A stretch of DNA of 6,491 nucleotides from JAZNLR01 sp045579195 (GTDB lineage: Bacteria > Bacillota > Clostridia > Christensenellales > CAMQZB01). How positions within the stretch are numbered: the stretch's first letter is position 1; each line of letters opens with the position of its first letter. The position numbers and the translations under genes were made by a program. Location: NCBI GenBank assembly GCA_045579195.1, contig JAZNLR010000003.1, positions 1-6,491 on the forward strand, in the 5' to 3' direction. Shown here piece by piece: positions 6,227 through 6,491 of this stretch. Below the pieces are notes generated by a model that saw only the letters and a list, made by a program, of their open reading frames with translations, ran no database searches and was not told where the DNA came from.

Positions 6227-6290
6227 TATGTTTTCCTAAAAAATCCATTGTGTAAAATAACTCCCCGTGGTACAATTTAGGAAAATATGT
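6226..6290. repeat. Inverted repeat, candidate operator in the divergent promoter region
   Basis: The left arm ATATGTTTTCCTAAA (6226-6240) is the reverse complement of the right arm TTTAGGAAAATATGT (6276-6290) at 13 of 15 positions. The shared core is TTTAGGAAAAnAT. The arms are 35 bases apart, with centres 50 bases apart. The left arm touches the -35 of the regulator promoter; the right arm covers the predicted start point of the Fe-S gene. Placement suggests binding by the regulator encoded next door (inference). Confidence 0.55.
6248..6276 (+). promoter_or_regulatory. Promoter of the QueG-like Fe-S protein gene
   Basis: TTGTGT (6248-6253), a 17-base spacer ending in TGG, then TACAAT (6271-6276), an extended -10. 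The predicted start point is near 6283. It is followed by AAGGAG (6295-6300) and the ATG at 6308. The promoter is back to back with that of the regulator gene, with 21 bases between the two -35 boxes. Confidence 0.7.
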
Positions 6291-6307
6291 TTATAAGGAG
6301 ATTTCCA

Positions 6308-6491
6308 ATGACAAATCTTACCTCACAAATGGTAAAGGATTATGCCAAGTCCATTGGCGCAGATCTTTGCGGCATCGCTTCGATGGACCGCTTTGAAGGT
6401 GCACCCAAGCAGCAAGATCCTCGCTACATCATGCCGCGCGCAAAAGCTTGCATCGTTTTAGCATTCCGCATTCCCCGTGGATACTTCCGAG
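6308..6491 (+). CDS. Epoxyqueuosine reductase-like 4Fe-4S protein, N-terminal fragment (cut by window end)
   Basis: Only the first 61 codons are present. The start is set by AAGGAG with 7-base spacing. The visible part (YAKSIGADLCGIASMDRF at 12-29, a Gly-Ala-Pro step, then MPRAKACIVLAFRIPRG at 42-58) matches the N-terminal pattern of proteins related to QueG (epoxyqueuosine reductase) and to other 4Fe-4S double-cluster proteins, including reductive dehalogenase-like ones. In those proteins the N-terminal domain helps bind the corrinoid cofactor and the ferredoxin-type clusters come later, outside this window. True QueG or a paralogue cannot be decided here, so no symbol is given. It is divergent from the AraC-type regulator and shares a control region with it. 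Confidence 0.65.
   Translation, partial: MTNLTSQMVKDYAKSIGADLCGIASMDRFEGAPKQQDPRYIMPRAKACIVLAFRIPRGYFR

Noticed and set aside
6150..6275. N-terminal extension of the AraC-type regulator up to 6275
   Set aside because: The extension covers the TATAAT and -35 of the gene's own promoter and lacks a ribosome binding site. AGGAG sits just before the ATG pair at 6149/6152.
1..6491. Novel defence, mobile or CRISPR-like system
   Set aside because: No transposase, integrase, nuclease, repeat array or attachment site is visible, and every gene except the lipoprotein belongs to a known family.

Overview
The window looks like chromosome of an anaerobic, Gram-positive-type bacterium, most likely an uncultured member of the Clostridia (inference). 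Supporting signs are AGGAG-type ribosome binding sites, extended -10 (TGnTATAAT-like) promoters, A/T-flanked intrinsic terminators, a PTS membrane component and a lipoprotein with an alanine/cysteine lipobox. GC content is moderate and base use looks even across the genes. I see no insertion sequence, tRNA, rRNA, CRISPR array or phage gene.

Region by region: (1) 1-852 is the 3' part of a PTS EIIC_2-type membrane permease, closed by a strong terminator (886-922). (2) A fresh extended -10 promoter (926-964) starts a tight + strand operon. It holds a short-chain dehydrogenase/reductase (989-1759), a PlsC-type acyltransferase with an added zinc ribbon and C-terminal domain (1769-2986), and a GltS-type sodium:glutamate symporter (2964-4400) whose start lies inside the acyltransferase gene. 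(3) After a 68-base gap comes a small secreted lipoprotein with a His/Cys-rich N-terminal module (4469-5245). It ends at a terminator (5264-5292) that can serve both strands. (4) An AraC-family regulator is convergent on the - strand (5337-6149). (5) A 155-base divergent promoter region holds back-to-back extended -10 promoters and a 15-base inverted repeat. It leads to the start of a QueG-like iron-sulfur protein (6308 to window end, cut off).

How they may work together: the reductase and acyltransferase could act in sequence in phospholipid synthesis, because an SDR can reduce acyl-DHAP to lysophosphatidate, the substrate of PlsC. This is a hypothesis from gene order. The regulator probably controls itself and the divergent Fe-S gene through the inverted repeat. 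No clearly novel system such as a defence island or biosynthetic cluster is visible. The most interesting points are the domain-extended acyltransferase, its pairing with the reductase, the divergent operator candidate and the His/Cys lipoprotein.
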